DNA from: Rhodobacteraceae bacterium UBA1943
Lineage (GTDB): Bacteria > Pseudomonadota > Alphaproteobacteria > Rhodobacterales > Rhodobacteraceae
Direction: 5' to 3'
DNA: 19,734 bases
NCBI GenBank assembly: GCA_002336845.1
Contig: DDEX01000047.1
Coordinates: 1 to 19,734, forward strand
Made by a program: the position numbers and the translations under genes. Of this stretch, positions 13,866-19,734 are shown piece after piece. Position 1 is the stretch's first letter. Every line of letters begins with the position of its first letter. The notes under the pieces were generated by a model. The model saw nothing but the letters and a program-made list of their open reading frames with translations, was not told the DNA's origin and ran no database searches.

Positions 13866-14650
13866 TCGGTCGAGCCGGGTGCATTCAGGAAAACGCGAAC
13901 CGTTTCCTCGAACTCGCGCGGTTTGTCAGCGTGCAGCCAGTGGCCCGCGCCGGGCAGTTTGGCGAACCGCGCCTTGGGAAACAGGGCGCGGATTATCTCG
14001 CGGTATTCGGGTTTGACATAGTGGCTGTCGGCCCCGGTCAGGAACAGGGCGGGGCCATCGAAGGGGCCGGGGGCACCCGGCCAGCCGACGATCTTGGGCA
14101 TCTCGGCCTCCAGCACATCGAAGTTCAGCCGCCAGCGCGGGCCGCCTTCGGCCTTGAGGTCCAGCGATTGCAGGAAAAAGGCACGCAAGGCGGGGTCGTC
14201 CAGCGCCGCCGCAAGACGGCGGTCGGCCTCGCCCCGGCTGGTCAGGCCGGTCAGGTCCAGGCTGCGCATGGCGGCGATGTATTGTGTCTGGTCATGGGCA
14301 TAGGGCACGGGCGCCACATCGGCCACTACCAGGCGCCTGATCAGCGCGCCTTGGGTCAGCGCCAGGTACATCGCCGCCTTGCCGCCCATCGAATGGCCCA
14401 GCAGATCGGCCTTGCCGCCAAGCGAGGCAATCACCTCGGCCAGATCGTCCGCCATGTCGGGGTAGCTGTGGGTGGGATACCACGGGCTGTTCGCATGGTT
14501 GCGCATATCGACCGCGATCACGTCGCGCCCCTCGGCCAGACGGCGCGCAATCACGCCCCAGTTCCGGCCAGAGCCGTAAAGACCATGGGCGATCACCAGA
14601 GGGGGCGATCCATCAGGGGCGGCGGCGGGGTGGCGGATCGTGGTCAGCAT
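13862..14650 (-). CDS. alpha/beta hydrolase (YbfF-like esterase)
   Basis: A 262-residue single-domain alpha/beta hydrolase. The oxyanion segment is VIAHGLYGSGRNWG, the nucleophile elbow is LLGHSMGGKAAM with S87, the probable acid lies in FLTGADSHYV, and the catalytic histidine in GAGHWLHADKP. The elbow GHSMGGK and DMRNHANS resemble E. coli YbfF, an acyl-CoA/ester hydrolase, but substrate cannot be read from sequence. The ATG at 14650 is preferred over the in-frame TTG at 14659. The transcript runs toward the b561 gene with overlapping stops and no room for a terminator between them. It is divergent from the gene at 14744. Confidence 0.88.
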   Translation of the reverse strand: MLTTIRHPAAAPDGSPPLVIAHGLYGSGRNWGVIARRLAEGRDVIAVDMRNHANSPWYPTHSYPDMADDLAEVIASLGGKADLLGHSMGGKAAMYLALTQGALIRRLVVADVAPVPYAHDQTQYIAAMRSLDLTGLTSRGEADRRLAAALDDPALRAFFLQSLDLKAEGGPRWRLNFDVLEAEMPKIVGWPGAPGPFDGPALFLTGADSHYVKPEYREIIRALFPKARFAKLPGAGHWLHADKPREFEETVRVFLNAPGSTD

Positions 14651-14691
14651 TCGTTGCAAATACCTCAGCCCGTTGTTTCCTGCCAGAGCGG

Positions 14692-14720
14692 TTGATGGGC
14701 GATCAGCGCAGCCCTACACT
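14692..14720 (+). promoter_or_regulatory. promoter of the gene at 14744
   Basis: TTGATG (14692-14697) and TACACT (14715-14720) are exactly 17 nt apart, giving a start near 14727, about 17 nt before the ATG. The elements match well, and the position inside a 93-bp divergent gap is appropriate. Confidence 0.55.
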
Positions 14721-14743
14721 GGAGCCGACCGGATGGGGACAAG

Positions 14744-15115
14744 ATGAGCGCGACAACGATCCAGCAAATGGCCGACCGCGTGGCGCAACTGATGGAGGCC
14801 CGCCTGCGTCTGAAGGGCAAGGGGCTGGCCGACAAGCTGCGCCGGGGCGGCAGGGCGGTGCCAAAACGGCTGCGCACGAATGCGGCGTTTCTTGCCGAGG
14901 CCGAGGATCTGGCCCGCAACCCCCGGCTTGCCTTGCAGATCGACCCGGCCCGCGTGGCCGAAGCCTATGACCAGTGCCTGTCGCAACTGGGGGCAGGCGG
15001 GCGCAGGGATGGTTGGATGACATGGGTCGTCAACCGGCTGGCCTCTATCGTGCTGTCGTTGATGCTGTTGGCGGCGCTAATCGCGCTGATCCTGCGCTGG
15101 CGGCATCTGATCTGA
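14744..15115 (+). CDS. conserved-looking hypothetical protein with C-terminal membrane anchor
   Basis: A 123-residue protein that I do not recognise. Residues 1-50 are helical and strongly basic (ARLRLKGKGLADKLRRGGRA, AVPKRLRTNAAF), residues 50-85 look like an amphipathic helical segment (EAEDLARNPRLALQIDPARV), and residues about 96-117 form one hydrophobic helix (WVVNRLASIVLSLMLLAALI) ending RWRHLI. The layout is that of a tail-anchored inner-membrane protein with its bulk in the cytoplasm. It has its own promoter, an ATG preceded by GGGGAC, coding-type GC-rich third positions, and a shared terminator with convergent glyA. A role in the membrane or cell envelope would be guesswork. Confidence 0.7.
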   Translation: MSATTIQQMADRVAQLMEARLRLKGKGLADKLRRGGRAVPKRLRTNAAFLAEAEDLARNPRLALQIDPARVAEAYDQCLSQLGAGGRRDGWMTWVVNRLASIVLSLMLLAALIALILRWRHLI

Positions 15116-15118
15116 CGG

Positions 15119-15157
15119 AAAAGGCCCGCAGGGCTGGGTGCCGTGCGGGCCTATCTT
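15119..15157. terminator. bidirectional terminator between the 14744 gene and glyA
   Basis: AGGCCCGCA (15122-15130) pairs with TGCGGGCCT (15144-15152) around a 13-nt loop. On the minus strand the stem is followed by TTTTCC, suiting termination of glyA; on the plus strand the tail ATCTT is weaker. It lies between the two convergent stops. Confidence 0.75.
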
Positions 15158-15172
15158 GCGGTGTGTCCGTAT

Positions 15173-16459
15173 TTACAGCGTCGGATACATCGGGAAGCGG
15201 GCGCAGAGGGCCTGGACTTCCTTTTTCACCTTTTCCTCAACCGCGCCGTTGCCAGCATCGCCATTGGCGGCCAGACCATCGACAACCTCGACAATCCAGC
15301 GGGCGATCTGGCGGAACTCGGCCTCGTTGAAGCCGCGGGTCGTGCCAGCGGGCGCGCCCAGGCGGATGCCGCTGGTGACAAAGGGTTTTTCGGGGTCGAA
15401 CGGCACGCCGTTCTTGTTGCAGGTGATGTGGGCGCGACCAAGTGCAGCCTCTGCCGCCTTGCCGGTCACCTTTTTCGGGCGCAGGTCGGCCAGGCACAGG
15501 TGGTTGTCGGTGCCGCCCGACACGATGTCGATGCCGCCCTTCATCAGCTCATCCGCCATGGCGGCAGCGTTGGCCTTGACGCGCTTGGCATAATCTTTGA
15601 ACTCGGGGCGCAGCGCCTCGCCAAAGGCCACGGCCTTGGCCGCGATGACATGCATCAGCGGGCCGCCTTGCAGGCCGGGGAATACGGCCGAGTTCATCTT
15701 CTTGGCGATGTCCTCGTCATTGCACAGGATCATACCGCCACGGGGGCCGCGCAGCGATTTGTGCGTGGTGGTGGTGACGACATGGGCGTGCGGCAGGGGC
15801 GAAGCATGGACGCCACCGGCCACAAGGCCCGCGATATGCGCCATGTCCACATGCAGATAGGCGCCAACCTCATCCGCGATGGCGCGGAAGGCGGCCCAAT
15901 CCCATTCCCGGGAATAAGCGGTGCCACCAGCCAGAATCAGCTTCGGCTTATGCTCCAGCGCCTTGGCGCGCACTTCTTCCATATCCAGCCGCTGGTCCTG
16001 CTGGCGCACGCCATAGCTGACCACGTTGAACCACTTGCCCGACATATTGACGGGCGAGCCATGGGTCAGGTGACCGCCAGAGTTCAGGTCCAGCCCCATG
16101 AAGGTGTCGCCCGGCTTCAAGAGGGCCAGGAACACCGCCTGGTTCATCTGAGACCCCGAATTCGGCTGCACATTGGCAAAGTTGCAGTTGAACAGCGCCT
16201 TTGCCCGTTCAATCGCCAGCGTCTCGGCCACGTCAACGAACTGGCAGCCGCCATAATAGCGTTTGCCCGGATAACCTTCGGCGTATTTGTTGGTCAGAAC
16301 CGAACCCTGCGCCTGCAAAACGGCCAGCGACACGATATTTTCACTGGCGATCAGCTCGATCTCGTCGCGCTGGCGGCCCAGCTCGTTGGTGATGGCGGCA
16401 AACAGCTCGGGGTCGCTGGAAGACAGGTTTTCGGTGAAAAAGCCGGTGGTCGCGGACAT
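15173..16459 (-). CDS. glyA: serine hydroxymethyltransferase
   Basis: PLP enzyme of 428 residues that interconverts serine plus tetrahydrofolate with glycine plus 5,10-methylene-THF, the main source of one-carbon units, in the cytoplasm. The PLP lysine is K234 in VTTTTHKSLRGPRGG. IELIASENIVS, TNKYAEGYPGKRYYGGC, NVQPNSGSQMNQAVF, DMAHIAGLVAGG and the C-terminal SGIRLGAPAGTTRGF are all typical. The ATG at 16459 has AGGAGA with good spacing; the frame is open to 16660, but the extra 67 residues cross the palindromic regulatory region and look non-coding. Together with kbl-tdh on this window, it ties into glycine and serine metabolism. Confidence 0.97.
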   Translation of the reverse strand: MSATTGFFTENLSSSDPELFAAITNELGRQRDEIELIASENIVSLAVLQAQGSVLTNKYAEGYPGKRYYGGCQFVDVAETLAIERAKALFNCNFANVQPNSGSQMNQAVFLALLKPGDTFMGLDLNSGGHLTHGSPVNMSGKWFNVVSYGVRQQDQRLDMEEVRAKALEHKPKLILAGGTAYSREWDWAAFRAIADEVGAYLHVDMAHIAGLVAGGVHASPLPHAHVVTTTTHKSLRGPRGGMILCNDEDIAKKMNSAVFPGLQGGPLMHVIAAKAVAFGEALRPEFKDYAKRVKANAAAMADELMKGGIDIVSGGTDNHLCLADLRPKKVTGKAAEAALGRAHITCNKNGVPFDPEKPFVTSGIRLGAPAGTTRGFNEAEFRQIARWIVEVVDGLAANGDAGNGAVEEKVKKEVQALCARFPMYPTL

Positions 16460-16529
16460 GAAGGTCTCCTGGCTGGGGTTGGGGCTATTTACGTCATGGC
16501 CGGGGGTGGGGAAAGGTAAGAAAACGACG

Positions 16530-16599
16530 CTTTCCGGGGGTGGCACGAAAAATGTTTCCGATCGGAAACTTGATGCCTTCGTAGCGTCACCCCGGAAAG
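16530..16599. repeat. outer inverted repeat in the glyA/nadK intergenic region
   Basis: CTTTCCGGGG (16530-16539) and CCCCGGAAAG (16590-16599) are perfect 10-bp inverted copies 50 bp apart, enclosing the 16-bp palindrome at 16554. All four half-elements in the region share TTTCCG/CGGAAA, which suggests repeated half-sites for one regulator or a looped arrangement. Confidence 0.55.
16554..16569. promoter_or_regulatory. perfect 16-bp palindrome, candidate operator for glyA and/or nadK
   Basis: GTTTCCGATCGGAAAC is a perfect dyad 94-110 bp upstream of the glyA ATG and about 85-100 bp upstream of the nadK start. Its length and symmetry suit a dimeric helix-turn-helix regulator. I could not match it to a named regulator, and no clear promoter could be placed for either gene. 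Confidence 0.5.
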
Positions 16600-16653
16600 G
16601 GCTTGAGTTTGCCGCCCGCCCCGCCATTCTGCCGCCATAGCCGGAGGTGCCGC

Positions 16654-17418
16654 TTGTCATTCACCCGTATTGCCTTTCGCGCCAGCACGGCGCCTGCCGC
16701 GCAAGAGGCGCTGGCCACACTGACCGCGCGCCACGGTCAGGCCCCTTTGGGGCGGGCCGATGTGGTGGTGGCCCTGGGCGGCGACGGGTTCATGTTGCAA
16801 ACCCTGCATGAAACGCAAAGCGCGGGTCTGCCGGTTTATGGCATGAACTGCGGCACAATCGGCTTTCTGATGAACACCTATTCCGCCGAGGATCTGCCGC
16901 AACGGCTCGCGGCGGCGGAAGAGGCTGTGATCAACCCCTTGTGGATGCGCGCCGTGGGCGCCGATGGCCGCATCACCGAGGCGCTGGCGATCAACGAAGT
17001 TTCACTGCTGCGCGCAGGTCCACAGGCCGCCAAGCTGCGGATCAGCGTCGATGGCCGTGAGCGGATGCCCGAACTGGTCTGTGATGGCGCGCTTCTGGCG
17101 ACGCCCGCCGGGTCCACCGCCTATAACTATTCGGCGCATGGCCCGATTCTGCCGATTGGCGCCGATGTGCTGGCGCTGACGGCGATGGCGGCGTTCCGCC
17201 CCCGGCGGTGGCGCGGGGCGCTGTTGCCCAAGGCCGCCGTGGTGCGGTTTGACGTGCTGGAGCATGACAAACGCCCGGTGCGCGCCGATGCCGACAGTCG
17301 CCCCGTTCCCGATGTGGTGCAGGTTGAGGTGCGTTCGGAACCGGCCATCTCGCACCGCATCCTGTTCGATCCCGGACACGGGTTGGAAGAGCGCCTGATC
17401 GTCGAGCAATTCGTCTGA
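16654..17418 (+). CDS. nadK: NAD kinase
   Basis: A 254-residue NAD kinase, which phosphorylates NAD to NADP with ATP in the cytoplasm. The signature GGDG is in VVALGGDGFMLQTLH with catalytic D44; the NE/D motif is in EALAINEVSLLR, and the glycine-rich substrate loop is LLATPAGSTAYNYSAHGPILP. The length is on the short side of the family (E. coli 292), as is usual in this bacterial group. The start is read as TTG at 16654, because CCGGAGG lies just upstream and translation then begins MSFTRIAFRAS; an upstream in-frame start at 16603 adds an implausible proline-rich stretch. Its stop is 2 bp from the stop of the convergent response regulator. Confidence 0.95.
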   Translation: MSFTRIAFRASTAPAAQEALATLTARHGQAPLGRADVVVALGGDGFMLQTLHETQSAGLPVYGMNCGTIGFLMNTYSAEDLPQRLAAAEEAVINPLWMRAVGADGRITEALAINEVSLLRAGPQAAKLRISVDGRERMPELVCDGALLATPAGSTAYNYSAHGPILPIGADVLALTAMAAFRPRRWRGALLPKAAVVRFDVLEHDKRPVRADADSRPVPDVVQVEVRSEPAISHRILFDPGHGLEERLIVEQFV

Positions 17419-17420
17419 TA

Positions 17421-18818
17421 TCAGGCCTTCACACCCCAGCCTTCCAGCTTGCGATAAAGGGTCGAGGGCGACACCTCCAGCGTTCTCGCCGCCTTGGGAA
17501 CCGAGCCGCCGTGGCGTTCCAGCACGGCCTCGATCACCAGACGCTCGACCTCGGCCAGCGGACGGGTCAGCAGGTTCGGGGGCAGGCCTGCTGGCGGCTC
17601 TGTCAAAGGTTGGTCGGGGGCCATCGGCCTGCTGTCTTCGACCCCATGCAGAAACAGGCTTTCTGGCAGCATTCCCGGCGTCACCAGCCCGCCCATATGC
17701 AGCACGGCAATGTTGCGGATCACGTTCAAAAGCTGGCGCACATTCCCCGGCCATGGCAGGCGGCGAAACAGGGCACGCACCTCGGGCGACAGACCGGTGA
17801 ACTGGCGCCCCTCTTCCTGCGCGAACCGGGCCAGCGCGGTCTCGGCAATCTCGATCACATCGTTGCCCCGGTCGCGCAGTGGGGGCATGTGGATCGGAAC
17901 CACGAACAGCCGGTAAAACAGGTCTTCGCGGAACTGGCCCTGACGCACCGCCTCCATCGGGTCGCGGTTGGTGGCGCAGACGATCCGCACATTCACCTTG
18001 CGCGGCTTGGTCGCGCCGACGGGCACGATGGTAGAGGTTTGCAGGAATCGCAGCAGCTTGGTCTGCAAGGCGGGCGCCATTTCGCAGATCTCATCCAGAA
18101 ACAGCGTGCCGCCATCGGCTGCCTGCGCCGCCCCCGGCTTGTCCGACAGGGCGCCGGTGAACGACCCCTTCATATGGCCGAACACCTCTGATTCCAGCAG
18201 ATCCTGCGGAATGGCGCCACAGTTCAGGGCGATGAACGGGCCATTGGCGCGGGGCGATGCCGCATGGACACCCAGCGCCGCCAGCTCTTTGCCGGTGCCG
18301 CTTTCGCCGGTGATGAAGACGGTGGCCATGGATTTCGCCACCGATTCGATCTTGGTATGAATGCGCTGCATCGCCTCGGAGGAGCCGATGAACGGGTTGG
18401 CCTGCGCCCCGGCGGCCGCGGGCAGGGCGCGCTGCGGGGCGCTGGCGGCATTGGCCAATGCCGAGGTCAGCCGCGCCTCGTCCACCGGCTTGACCAGAAA
18501 GTCCTGTGCCCCGGCGCGCATCGCGTCGATTGCGCGGTTGACCGAGCCATGGGCGGTCATCACGATCACCATCGTCTCTGGCCGTTCGGCCAGCATTGCG
18601 CGCATCAGGGCCAGCCCGTCGCCATCCGGCAGCACCACGTCCAGAAGCACGATAGAGGGGGCGGTGGCGTGAAACTGTGCCAGCCCTTCGGCGGCGCTGC
18701 CCGCCATGGCAACGGGATGGCCCGCCGCCATGGCAATGGCGCGGTACATCAGGCGCAGGCTGGTGGTATCTTCGATGATCAGGACAGAAGGATGCCGGAC
18801 GACCGGACGGCTGGCCAT
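17421..18818 (-). CDS. sigma-54-interaction-type response regulator (NtrC/LuxO-like)
   Basis: A 465-residue three-domain regulator. The receiver domain (about 10-125) has phosphoacceptor D60 (IVLLDVVLPDGDG), acidic pocket E16-D17 and lysine in FLVKPVD. The AAA+ domain (about 145-375) has Walker A GESGTGKE with K177, Walker B GGTLFLDEI and arginine-rich NRDPMEAV...FREDLFYRL. The Fis-type helix-turn-helix lies at about 425-465 (SVPKAARTLEVSPSTLYRKL). The sigma-54 contact loop reads GSFTGA (218-223) rather than GAFTGA, a natural variant seen in some family members. It begins 3 nt after the HPt gene, so a phosphorelay from that HPt is likely. No sigma-54 promoter was recognised nearby; targets are unknown. 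Confidence 0.9.
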   Translation of the reverse strand: MASRPVVRHPSVLIIEDTTSLRLMYRAIAMAAGHPVAMAGSAAEGLAQFHATAPSIVLLDVVLPDGDGLALMRAMLAERPETMVIVMTAHGSVNRAIDAMRAGAQDFLVKPVDEARLTSALANAASAPQRALPAAAGAQANPFIGSSEAMQRIHTKIESVAKSMATVFITGESGTGKELAALGVHAASPRANGPFIALNCGAIPQDLLESEVFGHMKGSFTGALSDKPGAAQAADGGTLFLDEICEMAPALQTKLLRFLQTSTIVPVGATKPRKVNVRIVCATNRDPMEAVRQGQFREDLFYRLFVVPIHMPPLRDRGNDVIEIAETALARFAQEEGRQFTGLSPEVRALFRRLPWPGNVRQLLNVIRNIAVLHMGGLVTPGMLPESLFLHGVEDSRPMAPDQPLTEPPAGLPPNLLTRPLAEVERLVIEAVLERHGGSVPKAARTLEVSPSTLYRKLEGWGVKA

Positions 18819-18821
18819 GGT

Positions 18822-19175
18822 TCAGGCCCCCAGTTCGGTCGCAACGCGCTCTGCCAGCCAGGCGGCACCCGTCTGCAAGGACCGGGCCAGAATGCGCGTA
18901 TCGGCACTGAGGCCGGCGTCAATCTGGTCGCGCAAGTCGCAGGCTTTCTGGTGCAGGCAAGCTGCGCCCGCCGTGCCGCACAACGCCACCAGCGCGTGGA
19001 TCGAACGACGTATCGCCTCCAGGTTGTCTTGCGCCAGAGCGGTGTCCAGCGCACGGGCCGCAGTCGCCAGATCATCGTTCAGGTGATGCAGGATCAGGGC
19101 GGCATCGGCAGGCCCGGCCATCGCCAGAACGCGACGCAGCCCGGTCGGATCCCACCTGGTCAGGCTGTCCGGCAA
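18822..19175 (-). CDS. HPt domain phosphotransfer protein
   Basis: A 117-residue all-helical protein read as a stand-alone histidine phosphotransfer domain. The probable phospho-acceptor is H60 in IRRSIHALVALCGTAGAACL, flanked by the HPt pattern of helices (ALILHHLNDDLATAARALDT, ACLHQKACDLRDQIDAG). The usual HxLKGxA motif is degenerate: the Lys-Gly after H-x-L is Val-Ala. The start is read as TTG at 19175, because AGGAGA lies six bases upstream; an earlier TTG at 19214 lacks a ribosome site. It is immediately upstream of the response regulator, like LuxU-LuxO in vibrios, but the matching hybrid kinase is not in this window. Confidence 0.75.
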   Translation of the reverse strand: MPDSLTRWDPTGLRRVLAMAGPADAALILHHLNDDLATAARALDTALAQDNLEAIRRSIHALVALCGTAGAACLHQKACDLRDQIDAGLSADTRILARSLQTGAAWLAERVATELGA

Positions 19176-19287
19176 GGGTGGTCTCCTCGACAAATTCCGA
19201 ACCGACCAAGGCAATCAGAGGGTGAAACCGGCTTGCACATCATAACCGCAGGCTAGCGCAAAACCGGCTCGAGTCCAGACTTCATGT

Positions 19288-19315
19288 GCGAAATGCAAAG
19301 CGCAAAACGCAACGA
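19288..19315 (+). repeat. four tandem heptamers GCAAANN
   Basis: GCGAAAT (19288), GCAAAGC (19295), GCAAAAC (19302) and GCAACGA (19309) form an exact 7-bp-period array in the 143-bp gap between the acyl-CoA synthetase stop and the HPt start. A further GCAAAA occurs at 19258. It may be regulatory DNA for the HPt/response-regulator pair or a chance A-rich patch. Confidence 0.35.
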
Positions 19316-19318
19316 AGC

Positions 19319-19734
19319 TTAGCCTTTTGCATAGCCCAGCGATTTCAGCGCCACCGTGATCTCATCCAGAATCGTCGGGTCGTCGATGGTGGCGGGCATC
19401 TTCCAGTCGGCACCATCGGCGATTTTCACCATGGTGCCGCGCAGGATCTTGCCCGAGCGGGTCTTTGGCAGACGGTCCACCACGACCGCGCGCTTGAAAT
19501 CGGCAACCGGGCCGATCTTGTCGCGCATCAGCTTGACGCATTCGGCCACCACCTCGGCGGGGTCGCGATTGGACCCGCGGTTCAGGCACAAAAAGCCGAC
19601 CGGGCTTTGCCCTTTCAGCTCGTCTGCCACGCCGATCACCGCGCATTCGGCCACATCCTTGTGGCTGGCCAGCACCTCCTCCATGCCCCCGGTCGAAAGC
19701 CGGTGGCCCGCGACGTTGATCACGTCATCGGTGC
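19319..19734 (-). CDS. prpE: propionyl-CoA synthetase-like acyl-CoA synthetase, C-terminal part
   Basis: Only the last 138 codons are inside the window; the 5' end lies beyond base 19734. The fragment is the C-terminal mobile domain of the ANL superfamily. It begins TDDVINVAGHRLSTGGMEEV, where the conserved aspartate and GHR..T motif mark the acetyl/propionyl-CoA synthetase branch, and contains the A10 motif KTRSGKILRGTMVKIADG with the adenylation lysine. The wording GHRLSTGGMEEVLASH and DVAECAVIGV matches PrpE better than Acs (GHRMGTAEIE in Acs). It would activate propionate, and possibly acetate, to the CoA ester. The frame is intact to a TAA stop. The symbol is likely but not certain without the N-terminal half. 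Confidence 0.8.
   Translation of the reverse strand, partial: TDDVINVAGHRLSTGGMEEVLASHKDVAECAVIGVADELKGQSPVGFLCLNRGSNRDPAEVVAECVKLMRDKIGPVADFKRAVVVDRLPKTRSGKILRGTMVKIADGADWKMPATIDDPTILDEITVALKSLGYAKG

Noticed and set aside
15143..16519. 458-residue plus-strand open frame opposite glyA
   Set aside because: It is the exact antisense of a fully conserved serine hydroxymethyltransferase gene; no independent coding evidence.
16541..16557. TGGCACG resembling the -24 half of a sigma-54 promoter upstream of nadK
   Set aside because: The -12 half with its invariant GC is missing at the required spacing (ATGTT instead of TTGC).
16460..16660. N-terminal extension of glyA by 67 codons
   Set aside because: The AGGAGA ribosome site and the normal SHMT N-terminus place the start at 16459; the extension crosses palindromic regulatory DNA.
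1..19734. CRISPR arrays, insertion sequences, prophage, toxin-antitoxin or defence genes
   Set aside because: No repeat-spacer pattern, transposase, integrase, terminal inverted repeats or defence-type domain was seen on either strand.

Overview
The window looks like chromosomal DNA from an alphaproteobacterium of the Rhodobacteraceae (Rhodobacter/Paracoccus-like). The basis is high GC content, the protein sequences themselves, a perfect FNR/FnrL-type box, the gene order mraZ-rsmH-ftsL-ftsI-murE-murF-mraY, and a long structured leader in front of mraZ of the kind described for Rhodobacter sphaeroides (sRNA UpsM). No phage, insertion sequence, CRISPR array or obvious genomic island is visible. 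Nearly every gene is a recognisable core gene, so the interest lies mainly in regulatory DNA and in unusual versions of known proteins.

Layout. 1-117: possible terminator of an upstream gene, then a near-consensus promoter. 118-194: tRNA-Pro(UGG). 266-1702: selO, a pseudokinase-fold AMPylase. 1745-2305: an XRE-cupin regulator, then kbl and tdh (2458-4670, ATGA overlap), which convert threonine to glycine plus acetyl-CoA. 4671-5273: a 603-bp non-coding stretch holding the tdh terminator, three clusters of 10-bp-spaced TGGGN repeats (MraZ boxes) and a leader ending in a strong intrinsic terminator upstream of mraZ. 5274-12989: seven tightly packed genes for cell division and meso-DAP peptidoglycan precursor synthesis, closed by a terminator right after mraY. 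13070-13865: an FNR-type class II promoter, a 59-residue membrane protein and a cytochrome b561. 13862-14650 (minus): an alpha/beta hydrolase. 14744-15115: an unknown protein with a C-terminal membrane anchor. 15173-16459 (minus): glyA, divergent from nadK (16654-17418) across a region with a perfect 16-bp palindrome. 17421-19175 (minus): an HPt protein followed by a sigma-54-type response regulator. 19319-19734 (minus): the 3' end of a propionyl-CoA synthetase-like gene that runs off the window.

How the genes fit together. Kbl/Tdh and GlyA both feed the glycine/serine/one-carbon pool. The dcw genes form one translationally coupled block (gaps of 1-2 nt or overlaps of 1-4 nt, apart from 30 nt before murE), probably set by MraZ autoregulation and leader termination. 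The b561 pair is probably induced at low oxygen. The HPt/response regulator pair is a phosphorelay end-piece whose kinase is not in the window.

No wholly new multi-gene system was found. The points most worth following are the MraZ-box arrays plus UpsM-like leader, a threonine dehydrogenase lacking all four structural-zinc cysteines, the FNR-type promoter, and the glyA/nadK palindrome.
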